Assembly: GCA_002709505.1 (NCBI GenBank)
Contig: PARB01000046.1
Span: forward strand, 1 to 49,750
Length of the DNA: 49,750 nt
Source of the DNA: Paracoccaceae bacterium
Lineage (GTDB): Bacteria > Pseudomonadota > Alphaproteobacteria > Rhizobiales > Stappiaceae
Direction: 5' to 3'
The position numbers and the translations under genes were made by a program. Below, piece by piece: positions 1-9,347 of this stretch; the stretch's first letter is position 1; the number at the start of each line of letters is the position of its first letter. Below the pieces are notes generated by a model. The model saw only the letters and a list, made by a program, of their open reading frames with translations, was not told the origin of the DNA and did not search any database.

Positions 1-2231
1 ATCTGCTTGAGAAGCTCGTCGCCGGCTGCATGTCCGCAGGTGTCGTTGACGACCTTGAACTGGTCGAGGTCGATGTACAGCAGCACCAGCCCCGGAGGCG
101 CGGTGTCGGCGTCGTCCGGCGTCGAGGCGGGAGGGGCGCTGGCCCGTCCCGTCAGCTCCTCGAGGCGCCGGTCGAACTCGCCCCGGTTGAGCAATCCGGT
201 CAGCGGGTCGTGCGTTGCGCGGTAGCGCATTTCCCGGCTCAGCCGGCGCTGCTCGCTGACATCATGAAACACCAGTACGGCGCCCAGCACGTCGCCGTCG
301 GCGGAGATGATCGGAGCGGCGGAATCCTCGATCCCGTATCTGGTGCCGTCACGGGCGACCAGCAGGGTGTTGTGGTCGAGGCCGACCGTTTGGCGCAGTG
401 ACAGGCAGGTCTTGATCGGATCCGGCGCTGGATTGCCCGTGTCCTCGCTGACGATGTCGAACACCTCGCTGCTCGGGCGCCCGTGCGCGTCCTCCGCGCG
501 CCAGCCCGTCATCCGTTCCGCCACCGGGTTGAGCCACAGGATCCGGCCCCCGGTGTCGGTGGTGATGACGGCGTCGCCGATGGAATCGAGCGTCACGCGC
601 ATCAGTTCGTGCTGCTCCGCCAGTTCCCGGGCCATTTCCCGTTCGCGGGTGACGTCCCAGCAAACCCCGATCAGGCGTTTCACCCCCGCCTGGCCGATCT
701 TGCGATAGTGCGCGGAGGCGCGCACGTGCCCGGTCCGGCCGTCGGAAAGGCTGACGCGATATTCGATGTCCATCGTTCCGGTGGAGGTGCTGGCGTTCTC
801 GACCGCTGTCCCGACCCGGTCGCGATCTTCCGGGTGGACCCGCTCAAGCCAGCCGGACAGCGTGGGGTCAGTCGGCTGCGCGCCATGGATGGTCGAGGCA
901 TTGCCGTCCCAGCTGATCTTGCCGGTGTCGATCTCCAGGTCCCAGATCCCGACGCCGCCGTCTTCGGTCGCAACCGAAATGCGCTCGCGCGCCTCCTCGA
1001 TCGCCTGGCGTTGCGCCACGCGTCCGGTGATGTCCTGGAAGGCGCCGGTGATGCGCAGCGGCTTTCCTTCCGCCGCATCCACCGTCCCGACGGCGCGCAC
1101 CCAGATCCGTTCGCCGCCCGCCTTGATGAAGGGCAGCTCCAGATCCCAGCTTTCGCCCGTCGCCACGCCCCTTTCCACCGCGGCGGTGATGACCGGCCGG
1201 GCCTCGGGCGCATAGAATGCGATCGCCTCCTGCATCGTCGGCACATACCCGGGCTCCACGCCATGAATGCGACAGGTTTCATCGGACCAGTGGATCGCCC
1301 CGGTCTCGGGGTAGACCTCCCATCCGCCGATACCGGCCACGCGGTTGGTGCGATCCAGCATCTCGCGGCTCTTTCGCAAGTCCTCCTGCTGCTGCTTCAG
1401 CGATGTGACGTCCATGTGGGTGCCGAACATCCACTCCGGCTTGCCGTCTTCCGTCCAGGTGAAGACGCGGCCGCGGTCGAGCACCCAGACCCAGTGGCCG
1501 TCCTTGTGGCGCATGCGCGCCTCGCATTCATAGCTCGGGGTTTCTCCGGCGAAATGGGCAAGAAGCTTGCGTTCCGATTCCGCGAGATCGTCGGGATGCG
1601 CGGCGTTCAGCCAGGTCTCGATGGTGGTCGGAGAGATTTCGGCGAGGTCATAGCCGATGATTTCCGCCCATCGCGCGTTGAACACGGTCTCGCCGGTCTG
1701 CACGTTCCATTCCCAGGTGCCGGCGCCCGTGCCGCTGATGATCTGCCGCAGCCGGCGGCGCTCCGCCGCGAGCGTGCGAAACACCGCGTGCGATTCCGTC
1801 AGGTCCTCAAGCACGGCGAAGGTCTGGCCGGGGCTTCCGTCGGCATTGCGTTGCAGCGTCGCGGACATCAGCACGTTCACGATGGCCCCGGATTTCGTGA
1901 CCGGGTCGTAGGGGATCTTCTCGCTGGATCCGGTGACGAAGAACTCCTGCAGGCGTTCGGTGGTCGCATAGCGCTGCGAGTCCGCCGTCATGAAGTCGAG
2001 CAGCGACCTGCCGATCACCTCGTCCCTGGAATATCCAAGGACCGACAGCCATTTGTCGCTCACGCACGCTATGCGCCCGTCGGCGCCGATCACGTGCATC
2101 ATGGCCGGGGTGGCGGTGTAGAGAGCCTGGAGTTCTTCCTGGGAAGCCGTCGGGGAAACGGGGGTGTCGGTTGTCAAAACAGGTCCTCGCGCTCGGCGCG
2201 CCGGTTTCGGCCCGGCTACACTCGTCGTCAT
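1..2231 (-). CDS. multi-PAS GGDEF sensor protein (diguanylate cyclase, perhaps with EAL), C-terminus beyond the window
   Basis: The minus-strand frame is open from ATG at 2231 to the left edge (about 743 codons visible). Five successive PAS-like segments can be read at roughly residues 35-150, 155-285, 290-405, 405-525 and 530-655. They are followed by the start of a GGDEF domain: THDPLTGLLNR, then YIDLDQFKVVNDTCGHAAGDE at the very edge. The catalytic GGDEF signature itself lies outside. The wording of the visible part (LDQFKVVNDTCGHAAGD) is typical of GGDEF-EAL hybrids, so a phosphodiesterase domain may follow. No membrane segment is seen, so it should be a cytoplasmic sensor of redox, light or ligand signals controlling c-di-GMP. 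An in-frame TTG at about 2177 is an alternative start. Family assignment is firm; whether it makes or breaks c-di-GMP is unknown. Confidence 0.88.
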   Translation of the reverse strand, partial: MTTSVAGPKPARRARGPVLTTDTPVSPTASQEELQALYTATPAMMHVIGADGRIACVSDKWLSVLGYSRDEVIGRSLLDFMTADSQRYATTERLQEFFVTGSSEKIPYDPVTKSGAIVNVLMSATLQRNADGSPGQTFAVLEDLTESHAVFRTLAAERRRLRQIISGTGAGTWEWNVQTGETVFNARWAEIIGYDLAEISPTTIETWLNAAHPDDLAESERKLLAHFAGETPSYECEARMRHKDGHWVWVLDRGRVFTWTEDGKPEWMFGTHMDVTSLKQQQEDLRKSREMLDRTNRVAGIGGWEVYPETGAIHWSDETCRIHGVEPGYVPTMQEAIAFYAPEARPVITAAVERGVATGESWDLELPFIKAGGERIWVRAVGTVDAAEGKPLRITGAFQDITGRVAQRQAIEEARERISVATEDGGVGIWDLEIDTGKISWDGNASTIHGAQPTDPTLSGWLERVHPEDRDRVGTAVENASTSTGTMDIEYRVSLSDGRTGHVRASAHYRKIGQAGVKRLIGVCWDVTREREMARELAEQHELMRVTLDSIGDAVITTDTGGRILWLNPVAERMTGWRAEDAHGRPSSEVFDIVSEDTGNPAPDPIKTCLSLRQTVGLDHNTLLVARDGTRYGIEDSAAPIISADGDVLGAVLVFHDVSEQRRLSREMRYRATHDPLTGLLNRGEFDRRLEELTGRASAPPASTPDDADTAPPGLVLLYIDLDQFKVVNDTCGHAAGDELLKQ

Positions 2232-2451
2232 CGTTTCCACCCGACTCACATATTGTTACTGTCATTGCGTTGCCGATCAATGTTTCGAATCGTCGAACAC
2301 GTCCGAAAACCACTGTCGGCAGGCGTATTTTCGTCAAAGGTGAGGGGGAATTCTTGCCGCGTGAAGGAAAGTCACGTTCGGCCGGCCGCATTTTCCTGGG
2401 CTTCATGCGACCTTGGGTTGTTTTATCTGGTTTTCGACAGCTGAATACAGG

Positions 2452-3129
2452 TCAGGGCGTCAGGCCCAGCGCCGCGAGCGTGTCCGGCAGAGTCTGGAAC
2501 GCGGAGATGACCGCGTCCGGCGCGAGGTCCTCGACCGGGACTGCGGTATAGCCGAAGGTGACGGCGATCACCGGAATGCGGGCGGCGCGGGCGGCGTCGA
2601 TGTCGGTCTGGCTGTCGCCGATCATGACGGCGCGTTCCGGAACCCCGCCGGCGCGGCTGATCGCGCCGAGCACCGGTTCCGCGTCGGGCTTGGAATTGCT
2701 GTAGGTGTCGCCGCCGACAAAAGCGTCGATCGCCCGGCTCAGGTCCAGGGTGTCCAGCAGCTGGCGCGCCAGCGCTTCCTTCTTGTTGGTGCAGATCGCG
2801 ATGCGGAAACCGCGCGCCCTGAGCGCGGCCATTGCCTCGACGGCACCGGGAAAGGGGCGGCTCTCCACCGCGATATTCGCCCCATAATGGTCGATGAAGG
2901 CGGTCTGCAGCCGGTTCAGCAGCCGGTCGTCGGGCCGGGTCACGCCGTTCAGTTCCAGTCCCTTGCACAGCATCGCGCGGGCCCCGTGGCCGAAGAGATG
3001 TCCGAGGCTTTCTGCGGTCACCGGCGCATGCCCTTCTTGCGCCAGGACGGCGTTCAGGGTGTTGGCGAGATCATGTTTCGTGTCGACGAGCGTGCCGTCG
3101 AGGTCGAACACGAGAACGGTCGGGGTCAT
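2452..3129 (-). CDS. gph: phosphoglycolate phosphatase, HAD superfamily
   Basis: A 225-residue HAD hydrolase. The N-terminal motif I is FDLDGTLVDT (nucleophile D in DLDGT, about residue 9), motif II is ICTNK, and the C-terminal motif is GDSQTDIDAARAA, which holds the Mg-binding aspartates. Length and the DTKHDLANTLN cap start fit Gph, which removes phosphate from 2-phosphoglycolate formed by DNA repair or oxygenase side reactions. A beta-phosphoglucomutase-like or other small-phosphatase role cannot be excluded. In many alphaproteobacteria gph lies near rpiA and gor, as here. It is transcribed leftward; the chemoreceptor upstream ends about 90 nt away. Confidence 0.85.
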   Translation of the reverse strand: MTPTVLVFDLDGTLVDTKHDLANTLNAVLAQEGHAPVTAESLGHLFGHGARAMLCKGLELNGVTRPDDRLLNRLQTAFIDHYGANIAVESRPFPGAVEAMAALRARGFRIAICTNKKEALARQLLDTLDLSRAIDAFVGGDTYSNSKPDAEPVLGAISRAGGVPERAVMIGDSQTDIDAARAARIPVIAVTFGYTAVPVEDLAPDAVISAFQTLPDTLAALGLTP

Positions 3130-3219
3130 GGGTGGCTCCGGCTGCAGGGGCGGCGCCCTTATAGACGCAAAAGCGCCGTTTCCGAAACCGTCGCCTTTCG
3201 GGATCCCTGCTTTCGCGTC

Positions 3220-4989
3220 CTAGAGCTTGTAGGCGGTGCGGAAGCCGCCCCAGTGGTGCCCGTCGATCACCACCGGCGCATCGACCTCGCGCATCCACAC
3301 GATCGTGCCGTTGCCCATGTCGCGGGGGTAGGTCTGCACGAGGAAGGGCCGGGTGTTTCGTGCCGCACTCAGGCCGGCGCGGTCGTCGAAGATGCGCTTG
3401 TTGCGGCAGTTGGCGGCGTTCCAGGCCGGATCGCCGGGGCGCTGCGCCTTCGAATAGACCAGATTGTGGACCGGCAGATAGCCGTTGCGGTCGACCGCGG
3501 CGCAAAAGGCCATTCCGTTCGATCCGGCGAGGATCTCCTCCTGGATCGGCGGCAGAAGTGTCTCCAGCACGGCGAGCGCCCGGTTTTCCACCTGCTCGGG
3601 ATCGGTTCCGGGAATCGGGCGGTAGTCCGTGTCGAAGAGGTCCTGCATCGTCAGCCGCCCGCTGGCCACCGCCTCGCGCATGGCCGCCTCGATGCGCCCG
3701 GCACCGCCGCGAGCGCAGGCGATCAGCGGATCGAGCTGACCGCGAACCTCGGCGAGGAGCGCTTCGACATTGGCCTGAAACTCCGCGGACGGGGTCTGGA
3801 AGGCGCAGTGCAGACCGTTCTCCGAGACCGCGACGATCGCAAGGTCGACCGTGCCGAGCCCGTCGATCTCCGCCTTGGCCGGGCCGGTGTGCATCGCTGT
3901 CTCGCCGTCCTGCGGCACCAGAAGCGCGCCGCCCTGCGATATGTCACGGGTCTTCACGCGCAACCGCGTGCCGCCGGCCGACAGCGTTCCGTCGCGCTCC
4001 GCCGGCAGGCGGTCCTGCGTGCGGCGGTCGCCGATCGCGGTCTGGCGGATCATCATGGTGAAGCGCTGGCCGAGGCCGGCGCCGAGCGCCATCATGCCCT
4101 CGGACGCCGCGCGCGCCGCTTCGCCGGCCTGTTCGGCGGTGTCGGTCGCCGCGGCGATGGTATCGACCTTCTCGCTGACGGCGCGCACGAAGTCGGCCGT
4201 CCGGCGGGCGGTTTCCCCCACGGAGCGCGATGTCTCGAGCTGGTCGCCGACCTGGTCCGCCACCTTGGCGAAGCTTGGCAGGATCTCCCCGATCACGCCG
4301 ATGATGCGGTTGACGGCATGGATGCTGCCTTCGGCGGACTGCTGCAGGCGGCCGATGTTGGCGACGATCTCGTCGGTGGCCGTCTGTGTCTCCACCGACA
4401 GCGCCTTGACCTCGTTTGCCACGACCGCGAAGCCCTTGCCGGCTTCTCCGGCACGCGCCGCCTCGATGGTCGCATTCAGCGCCAGAAGGTTGGTCTGTTT
4501 GGCGACGTCGGAAATCAGCCGCACCACGCTTGCGATGTCGTCGATCGCCGACTTGAGCTCCTCGATGCCGGCGTTGGCCGTGTCGGCCACCTCGCGGGCC
4601 TCCTCGGCAAGTTGCGAGGAACTGCGCACCTGCGCATCGATTTCGCTGCTCGCCTCCGCCAGATGGGCGATGGCCGTGGAAAGGTCCTGGGCGGTGGTGT
4701 CGGCCTGTTGCGATTCCGCGCGCAAGGCTTCCGACTGGCCGCGAATGTCGGACAGGACGATCAGCTGTTCGCCGACCCTCAGGCCGAGCGCCTTGGCGCC
4801 GTTGCCGATCTTTGCGGCAGCGGCCTGGAGATCCGTCTCCATCAGGTCGAGCGTCAGCGAGGTCTGGTGATCGCCGGCAAGCGATGTCGCGGCGGCATCG
4901 GCGTCCGCCGGGGACTCCGTCTCAGCGGCGATCTCGGAAATGCGTTTTTCCACCACGTCCTTGCGCTGGGCTAGAGAAAAAAGGCGCAT
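3220..4989 (-). CDS. soluble methyl-accepting chemotaxis protein with PilZ domain and C-terminal sensor-like domain
   Basis: A 589-residue protein with no membrane segment or signal peptide. Residues about 80-275 form a chemoreceptor signalling coiled coil; the kinase-contact hairpin is clear at 160-190 ([18 protein letters not shown], then [11 protein letters not shown]). Residues about 320-400 form a PilZ domain with both c-di-GMP-binding motifs: R323xxxR327, and D349-x-S351-x-x-G354 (DISQGG). Residues about 430-589 resemble the cache/PAS-like ligand module found at the C-terminus of some cytoplasmic receptors ([20 protein letters not shown], ending [12 protein letters not shown]). The inferred role is to couple second-messenger level to a chemotaxis array. 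A strong RBS (GGGAGG) precedes the ATG. No other che genes are in the window. Confidence 0.9.
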   Translation of the reverse strand: MRLFSLAQRKDVVEKRISEIAAETESPADADAAATSLAGDHQTSLTLDLMETDLQAAAAKIGNGAKALGLRVGEQLIVLSDIRGQSEALRAESQQADTTAQDLSTAIAHLAEASSEIDAQVRSSSQLAEEAREVADTANAGIEELKSAIDDIASVVRLISDVAKQTNLLALNATIEAARAGEAGKGFAVVANEVKALSVETQTATDEIVANIGRLQQSAEGSIHAVNRIIGVIGEILPSFAKVADQVGDQLETSRSVGETARRTADFVRAVSEKVDTIAAATDTAEQAGEAARAASEGMMALGAGLGQRFTMMIRQTAIGDRRTQDRLPAERDGTLSAGGTRLRVKTRDISQGGALLVPQDGETAMHTGPAKAEIDGLGTVDLAIVAVSENGLHCAFQTPSAEFQANVEALLAEVRGQLDPLIACARGGAGRIEAAMREAVASGRLTMQDLFDTDYRPIPGTDPEQVENRALAVLETLLPPIQEEILAGSNGMAFCAAVDRNGYLPVHNLVYSKAQRPGDPAWNAANCRNKRIFDDRAGLSAARNTRPFLVQTYPRDMGNGTIVWMREVDAPVVIDGHHWGGFRTAYKL

Positions 4990-5322
4990 GACGATCCTCC
5001 CGGCAGCGAATAATGCTGGACTGGCCAGCGCAACAAACCGCCGGAACGGTAGGTGTTCAGGCTGAATTCCTGGTTAACGCAACGTCGCTTTTCAGGAAGT
5101 GCCGGTCGTCTCCTTCGTTTTGGTGTGCTTTTTTGCGGCTGCATCCGCAGATTGGACGAGGCCCGCGCGGGTGCGCAGTCCCTTTGCCTTGCCGGCGCGC
5201 CATGCTACACCCGCCCACGCCGCCTTGCGTCGCACGGGATCCGTGCGCGGGGCGATTTGCAACGGCTCCGGCCCGCGAACGGCTTCCGGCCGTGACGGGT
5301 CCGGCATCATGAGCGGAATTGA
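4990..5322. other. intergenic region between divergent chemoreceptor and rpiA
   Basis: This 333-nt gap separates the leftward chemoreceptor gene from rightward rpiA and must hold both promoters. I see only a short hairpin (TGCGG and CCGCA arms, near 5136-5151) and no convincing tRNA, small gene or sigma-70 promoter pair. The last part is as GC-rich as coding DNA but has no supported frame. Confidence 0.4.
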
Positions 5323-6015
5323 ATGAGCGACGACTTTAAGCGACTTGCCGCCGAGGCGGCCCTGGAAGAAGTCCGCAACGGCATGCGCCTGGGCATCGGC
5401 ACCGGATCGACGGCCGAACACTTCGTGCGCGCGCTGGCGCGGCGGGTCGCGGACGGACTGGACGTTGTCGGCGTGCCGACCTCCGAGCGCACGGCGGCGC
5501 TGTGCGAGAGCCTGGGCGTGCGGCTTGCGACGCTCGACACCTGCCCGGAGCTGGATCTGACCGTCGACGGCGCCGATGAGCTCGACGCCCGGCTGACCCT
5601 GATCAAGGGCGGGGGCGGGGCCCTGTTGCGCGAGAAGATCGTCGCGCGGGCCTCGGCGCGCATGGTCGTGATCGCCGATGAAACCAAGCAGGTTTCCACC
5701 CTTGGCGCCTTTCCCCTGCCGGTCGAGGTCGTTCCCTTCGGGCTGCGGGCGACGCGCAACGCCATCGAGGCGGCCATTGCCGCGCTCGGTTACGACGCGC
5801 CGGTCCGCCTGCGCGGCGGCGACACGCCCTTCGTGACCGACGGGCAGCATCATATTCTCGACATCGATCTCGGGCAGATCAGGGACGTGGATGCGCTGTC
5901 GCGCGCCCTTCTCGATATTCCCGGCGTTGTCGACCACGGACTGTTCATCGGCATCGCCGATGCCGCCTATCTTGCCGGCGCCGGAGGCGTGACCCGCCTC
6001 GTTCCGGTGCCCTGA
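5323..6015 (+). CDS. rpiA: ribose-5-phosphate isomerase A
   Basis: A 230-residue cytoplasmic enzyme that interconverts ribose 5-phosphate and ribulose 5-phosphate in the pentose phosphate pathway. RpiA hallmarks are present: [12 protein letters not shown] (phosphate loop), VDGADELD with the catalytic aspartate, and [12 protein letters not shown] with the catalytic lysine and the glutamate that follows. Length matches the family (about 220-235). It is followed by the DUF2059 gene and glutathione reductase on the same strand, an order seen in rhizobia and relatives, which suggests joint expression and links NADPH production with glutathione recycling. Confidence 0.95.
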   Translation: MSDDFKRLAAEAALEEVRNGMRLGIGTGSTAEHFVRALARRVADGLDVVGVPTSERTAALCESLGVRLATLDTCPELDLTVDGADELDARLTLIKGGGGALLREKIVARASARMVVIADETKQVSTLGAFPLPVEVVPFGLRATRNAIEAAIAALGYDAPVRLRGGDTPFVTDGQHHILDIDLGQIRDVDALSRALLDIPGVVDHGLFIGIADAAYLAGAGGVTRLVPVP

Positions 6016-6076
6016 CCCTCAGAAGGACCGCGGCGCGTTTCGCTCACGGCGACCGCCTCTTGTCATGGAGTTTTCG

Positions 6077-6607
6077 ATGTTTTCGACCCTTCGTCACCAT
6101 TTGACATCCGCAGCCTCCGCGCTGTTCCTGCTGGCGGCCGTTGCCGTGCCGGCGACGGCGCAGGAATCCATTTCCGAGGAGCATATCGCCGCCGCGCGCG
6201 AGACCGTTCTCGCCGCCAATGCGATCCGCGCGTTCGACAATGTGCTGCCGCTGATGGCCGACCGCACCCGCACGCTCTTCATCCAGAGCAACCCGGCCAA
6301 CACCAGCGAGATCGACGCGGTGGTCAACGAGGTCGCGCTCAAGCTCGCCGAACGCCGCCCCGAGCTGAACCGGGTGGTCTATGAGGTGTGGGCGCGCCGC
6401 TTCTCCATCGAGGAGCTGAACCAGCTTGCCGAGTTCTACAAGTCCCCGCTCGGCCAGAAGTACTCCAAGGTCGAGCCCGAGCTGCGGGCGCTGTCGATCG
6501 GCGCCGCCAAGCAGTGGGGCGATGCGATTTCCACCGAAATGGTCACGCTGGTGCGCGAGGAGCTGAACAAGCGCCAGGCGCCGGAAGCACAGCCGAAGAC
6601 GGAATAA
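6077..6607 (+). CDS. exported DUF2059-family protein
   Basis: About 176 residues with a Sec signal peptide (hydrophobic stretch SALFLLAAVAVPATAQ, cleavage likely after ATA). The helical body fits DUF2059: AERRPELNRVVYEVWARRF, then LNQLAEFYKSPLGQKY, the conserved F-Y-x-S-P-x-G-x-K signature. The start is placed at 6077 because GGAG sits six bases upstream; an ATG at 6065 overlaps that RBS. It lies between rpiA and gor, a linkage seen in other alphaproteobacteria. Its biochemical function is not known; it should be periplasmic. Confidence 0.85.
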   Translation: MFSTLRHHLTSAASALFLLAAVAVPATAQESISEEHIAAARETVLAANAIRAFDNVLPLMADRTRTLFIQSNPANTSEIDAVVNEVALKLAERRPELNRVVYEVWARRFSIEELNQLAEFYKSPLGQKYSKVEPELRALSIGAAKQWGDAISTEMVTLVREELNKRQAPEAQPKTE

Positions 6608-6703
6608 CGTCCCGGCTTTCCCCGGACAGCGCGAAGGCGCGGGGGGTGCCGGCACGCATGCGTGTTGCGCCCGCGCCCGGACAGGCACACAGCGAGGCAT
6701 GGC

Positions 6704-8080
6704 ATGAGCGACTTTGAGTATGACCTGTTTGTCATCGGCGGCGGGTCCGGTGGCGTGCGCGCGGCGCGGATTGCCGCCGGCCACGGAGCCAGGGTCGGGA
6801 TCGCGGAGGAATACCGCTACGGCGGCACCTGTGTGATCCGCGGCTGCGTGCCCAAGAAGCTCTTTGTCTATGCCTCGAAATTCTCCGAGGAGTTCGAGGA
6901 CGCGGCCGGCTTCGGCTGGGACGTGGGGGAAAGCAGCTTCAACTGGGAGCGGCTGATCGATGCCAAGGACCGCGAGATCGCGCGCCTTGAAAACGTCTAT
7001 CGCCGCAACCTGGAGCGCTCCGGCGTCGAGATGTTCGATACCCGTGCCGTGCTTGAGGACGCGCATACGGTCCGTCTCCTGTCCGACGAGCGGCGGGTGC
7101 GGGCGAAGACCATCCTGATCGCCACCGGCGCGACGCCCAACGTCGATGCGGATCTTCCCGGCGGCGAGCACGTCATCACCTCCAACGAAGCCTTCCACCT
7201 GGCGGATTTTCCCAAGCGGGTGGTGGTCGCCGGCGGCGGCTATATCGCCGTGGAATTCGCCGGCATCTTCGCCGGCCTCGGCGCCGAGACGACGCTGATC
7301 TACCGGGGCGAGGAGATCCTGCGCGGCTTCGACGACGATCTGCGCAAGGCGCTTCACGAAGAGATGGAAAAGAAAGGCATCAGAGTCCTTTGCGGCGATG
7401 TCTTCACCTCGATCGAGAAGCGCGAGGGCGGCGATTACGTCGGCCACACCAAGCTTGGCGAGGCCCTTGAGGCCGACCGCATCATGTTCGCCATCGGCCG
7501 TCGGCCGAACACCGCCGGTCTCGGACTGGACGCCGCCGGCGTCGTGACCTCGGCCTCCGGCGCCATTGCCGTCGACGACCAGTCGCGCACCAACGTGCCG
7601 TCGATCTATGCGGTGGGCGATGTCACCGACCGGGTCAATCTCACGCCGGTGGCGATCCGCGAGGGGCACGCCTTCGCCGACACGCTGTTCGGTGGCAAGA
7701 CCTGGAGCGCCGATCACTCGATGATCCCGACGGCGGTGTTCTCCCAGCCGGAGATCGGCACCGTCGGCATGACGCAGGCCGAGGCCGTCGCCAAGCACGG
7801 CACCGTCGATGTCTACCGCGCGCATTTCCGTCCGATGAAGCACACGCTCTCCGGCCGCGACGAGAAGATGCTGATGAAGCTTCTGGTCGATCCGGCAAGC
7901 GACAAGGTGCTGGGGGTGCATATTCTCGGCCATGATGCCGGCGAACTGGCGCAGGTGCTCGGCGTGGCGATGCGCATGGGCGCGACCAAGGCCGATTTCG
8001 ACGCCACCATGGCGGTGCATCCCACCGCCGCGGAGGAACTGGTCACCATGCGCGAGCCGACGGAGCGCGTGACCGCCTGA
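6704..8080 (+). CDS. gor: glutathione-disulfide reductase
   Basis: A 458-residue FAD/NADPH pyridine nucleotide-disulfide oxidoreductase. It reduces glutathione disulfide with NADPH in the cytoplasm. Motifs: FAD-binding VIGGGSGGVRAAR, redox-active disulfide GGTCVIRGCVPKKL (Cys pair five apart), second dinucleotide site VVAGGGYIAVEFAG, ADRIMFAIGRRPNT, and the C-terminal dimer-interface His in VHPTAAEE. The ATG at 6704 begins directly at the conserved N-terminus. It is the last gene of the rpiA block and is followed by an intrinsic terminator-like hairpin at 8122-8180. Confidence 0.95.
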   Translation: MSDFEYDLFVIGGGSGGVRAARIAAGHGARVGIAEEYRYGGTCVIRGCVPKKLFVYASKFSEEFEDAAGFGWDVGESSFNWERLIDAKDREIARLENVYRRNLERSGVEMFDTRAVLEDAHTVRLLSDERRVRAKTILIATGATPNVDADLPGGEHVITSNEAFHLADFPKRVVVAGGGYIAVEFAGIFAGLGAETTLIYRGEEILRGFDDDLRKALHEEMEKKGIRVLCGDVFTSIEKREGGDYVGHTKLGEALEADRIMFAIGRRPNTAGLGLDAAGVVTSASGAIAVDDQSRTNVPSIYAVGDVTDRVNLTPVAIREGHAFADTLFGGKTWSADHSMIPTAVFSQPEIGTVGMTQAEAVAKHGTVDVYRAHFRPMKHTLSGRDEKMLMKLLVDPASDKVLGVHILGHDAGELAQVLGVAMRMGATKADFDATMAVHPTAAEELVTMREPTERVTA

Positions 8081-8121
8081 TCCGGTCCGGCCTCACGGGT
8101 CGGACGGTCGATTGTCTGTTG

Positions 8122-8180
8122 CGCCTGGGGCGAGGTCTGAAGGATCTGATTCCGGACCTTGCGCCAGGCGTTTGTTTTTT
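8122..8180 (+). terminator. intrinsic terminator after gor
   Basis: A long stem pairs 8122-8137 with 8155-8170 (14 of 16 positions Watson-Crick, plus one G-U), closed by a 17-nt loop. The right arm runs straight into a T-rich tail (TTTGTTTTTT, 8171-8180). Position and shape fit a rho-independent terminator for the rpiA-DUF2059-gor transcript. Confidence 0.75.
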
Positions 8181-8283
8181 CAGGTGAAGTTTTGATTCAA
8201 GTGGCACGGCTGCGTCGACGCTGAGGCGGGGGCTGCCCACGCGGCGCAAGCCGCTCTCCCGTCGGTCCGGATTTCCGCTTATT

Positions 8284-8297
8284 GACAATATATTGTC
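8284..8297. promoter_or_regulatory. perfect 14-bp palindrome, likely MarR operator
   Basis: GACAATATATTGTC is identical on both strands and sits 20 nt before the MarR start codon. It overlaps a TTGACA hexamer (8282-8287) that could be a -35 element. MarR proteins commonly repress their own operon by binding such palindromes, so autoregulation is inferred. Confidence 0.65.
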
Positions 8298-8316
8298 ATA
8301 TTGCAAATGTGCTGAC

Positions 8317-8805
8317 ATGAAATTAGATCCGCATTCCTCTCGCCCGGACGCATCAGACGGGCATTCGCCGCAAAGCCGGCTCCTCACGCAGGTGATCCTG
8401 GAGACCTTTCGCCTCAACGGCGGATTGCTGTCGGCCGGTGATGCGCTGGTCGGCGATCTGGGGCTGACCAGCGCGCGCTGGCAGGTGCTGGGCGCTGTCG
8501 CGCTCGAAGGGCGGCCGCTGTCGGTGGCGCAGATCGCCCGGCGCATGGGGCTGTCGCGCCAGGCGGTGCAGCGGGTCGTCAACGATCTTGGCGCCGCCGG
8601 TCTCGTCGCCTTGCAGGACAACCCGGATCACAAGCGGGCCCGGCTCGTGGTGATGACGGGCGCGGGGGAGGCCGCCTATGCGGAAGCCGACCGTCGCCAG
8701 ATCGTCTGGGCGAAGGGGCTGGCCGAGGGCCTTGGCGAGGAGGCGCTGTCCGCCTGCCTCGACGTTTTGCGCCGGCTTTCGGCGCGCTGTGAAGGAGACC
8801 GTTGA
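8317..8805 (+). CDS. MarR-family transcriptional regulator
   Basis: A 162-residue winged-helix regulator. The DNA-binding core is LTSARWQVLGAVA, then SVAQIARRMGLSRQAVQRVV, with a wing at DNPDHKRARLVVMT. C-terminal helices would form the dimer. ATG 8317 is preferred over an in-frame TTG at 8293 because that TTG lies inside the palindrome taken as the operator. The stop overlaps the start of the next gene by one base, so the two are translationally coupled and the membrane protein is the likely regulated target. The ligand is unknown. Confidence 0.88.
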   Translation: MKLDPHSSRPDASDGHSPQSRLLTQVILETFRLNGGLLSAGDALVGDLGLTSARWQVLGAVALEGRPLSVAQIARRMGLSRQAVQRVVNDLGAAGLVALQDNPDHKRARLVVMTGAGEAAYAEADRRQIVWAKGLAEGLGEEALSACLDVLRRLSARCEGDR

Positions 8806-9323
8806 TGACGCATGCCACCCCTTCGACGTCGGCTCCGCGAGGTGCGGGACCGCAGCCGGCCTCGCCGTGCAAACTGGCCCATCGCACGGCCGGCATGCTG
8901 GCCTTCGCGATGATCGCGACCTTCTGGCTGTCGACGGCCGTGTCCGAGCTCTTCGGCTCGCCGCAGGCCATCGCCGCGGTGAAACAGGCGATCCTCTATG
9001 CGATGGTCGTGCTGATCCCGGCGCTGGCGATCACCGGCGCGAGCGGCTTTTCGCTCGGCAAGGGGCGCGGCGGCGCGCGGCTTGAGGCCAAACGCCGGCG
9101 CATGCCGCTGATCGCGGCCAACGGCATCCTCGTTCTCGTGCCGTCCGCGGTGTTTCTGGCGATGAAGGCGCGGGCCGGGGTATTCGACACCGCCTTCTAC
9201 ACGGTCCAGGCGGTGGAGCTTGTCGCCGGCGCGTTCAATCTGGTCCTGATCGGGCGCAACATCGCCGACGGCCTGGCGATCTCTGGCCGCCTGCGCCGCC
9301 GTGCGGTCCAGCCCGCGCGCTGA
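8805..9323 (+). CDS. small integral membrane protein co-transcribed with marR
   Basis: About 172 residues with four likely membrane spans: MLAFAMIATFWLSTAVSELF, ILYAMVVLIPALAITGASG, LIAANGILVLVPSAVFLA and VELVAGAFNLVLIG. It has no family motif I can name. A GGAG RBS lies inside the end of marR, and TGATG couples stop and start. MarR-membrane pairs often concern efflux or stress resistance, but there is no direct evidence of transport here. Function unknown. Confidence 0.75.
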   Translation: MTHATPSTSAPRGAGPQPASPCKLAHRTAGMLAFAMIATFWLSTAVSELFGSPQAIAAVKQAILYAMVVLIPALAITGASGFSLGKGRGGARLEAKRRRMPLIAANGILVLVPSAVFLAMKARAGVFDTAFYTVQAVELVAGAFNLVLIGRNIADGLAISGRLRRRAVQPAR

Positions 9324-9347
9324 TCACGCCCGTGGCGCGCGGCGGCG

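Noticed and set aside
483-2444. A 653-codon + strand frame opposite the PAS-GGDEF gene
   Set aside because: The minus strand encodes a continuous PAS and GGDEF protein through the same bases.
2413-4974. A very long open frame on the + strand (about 850 codons) opposite gph and the chemoreceptor
   Set aside because: It is the mirror of two well-supported minus-strand genes in GC-rich DNA; its product is low in order, rich in Arg/Gly/His and matches no family.
5092-5322. A possible small gene or structured RNA upstream of rpiA
   Set aside because: Only a 5-bp hairpin is visible; frames there have no RBS or recognisable content.
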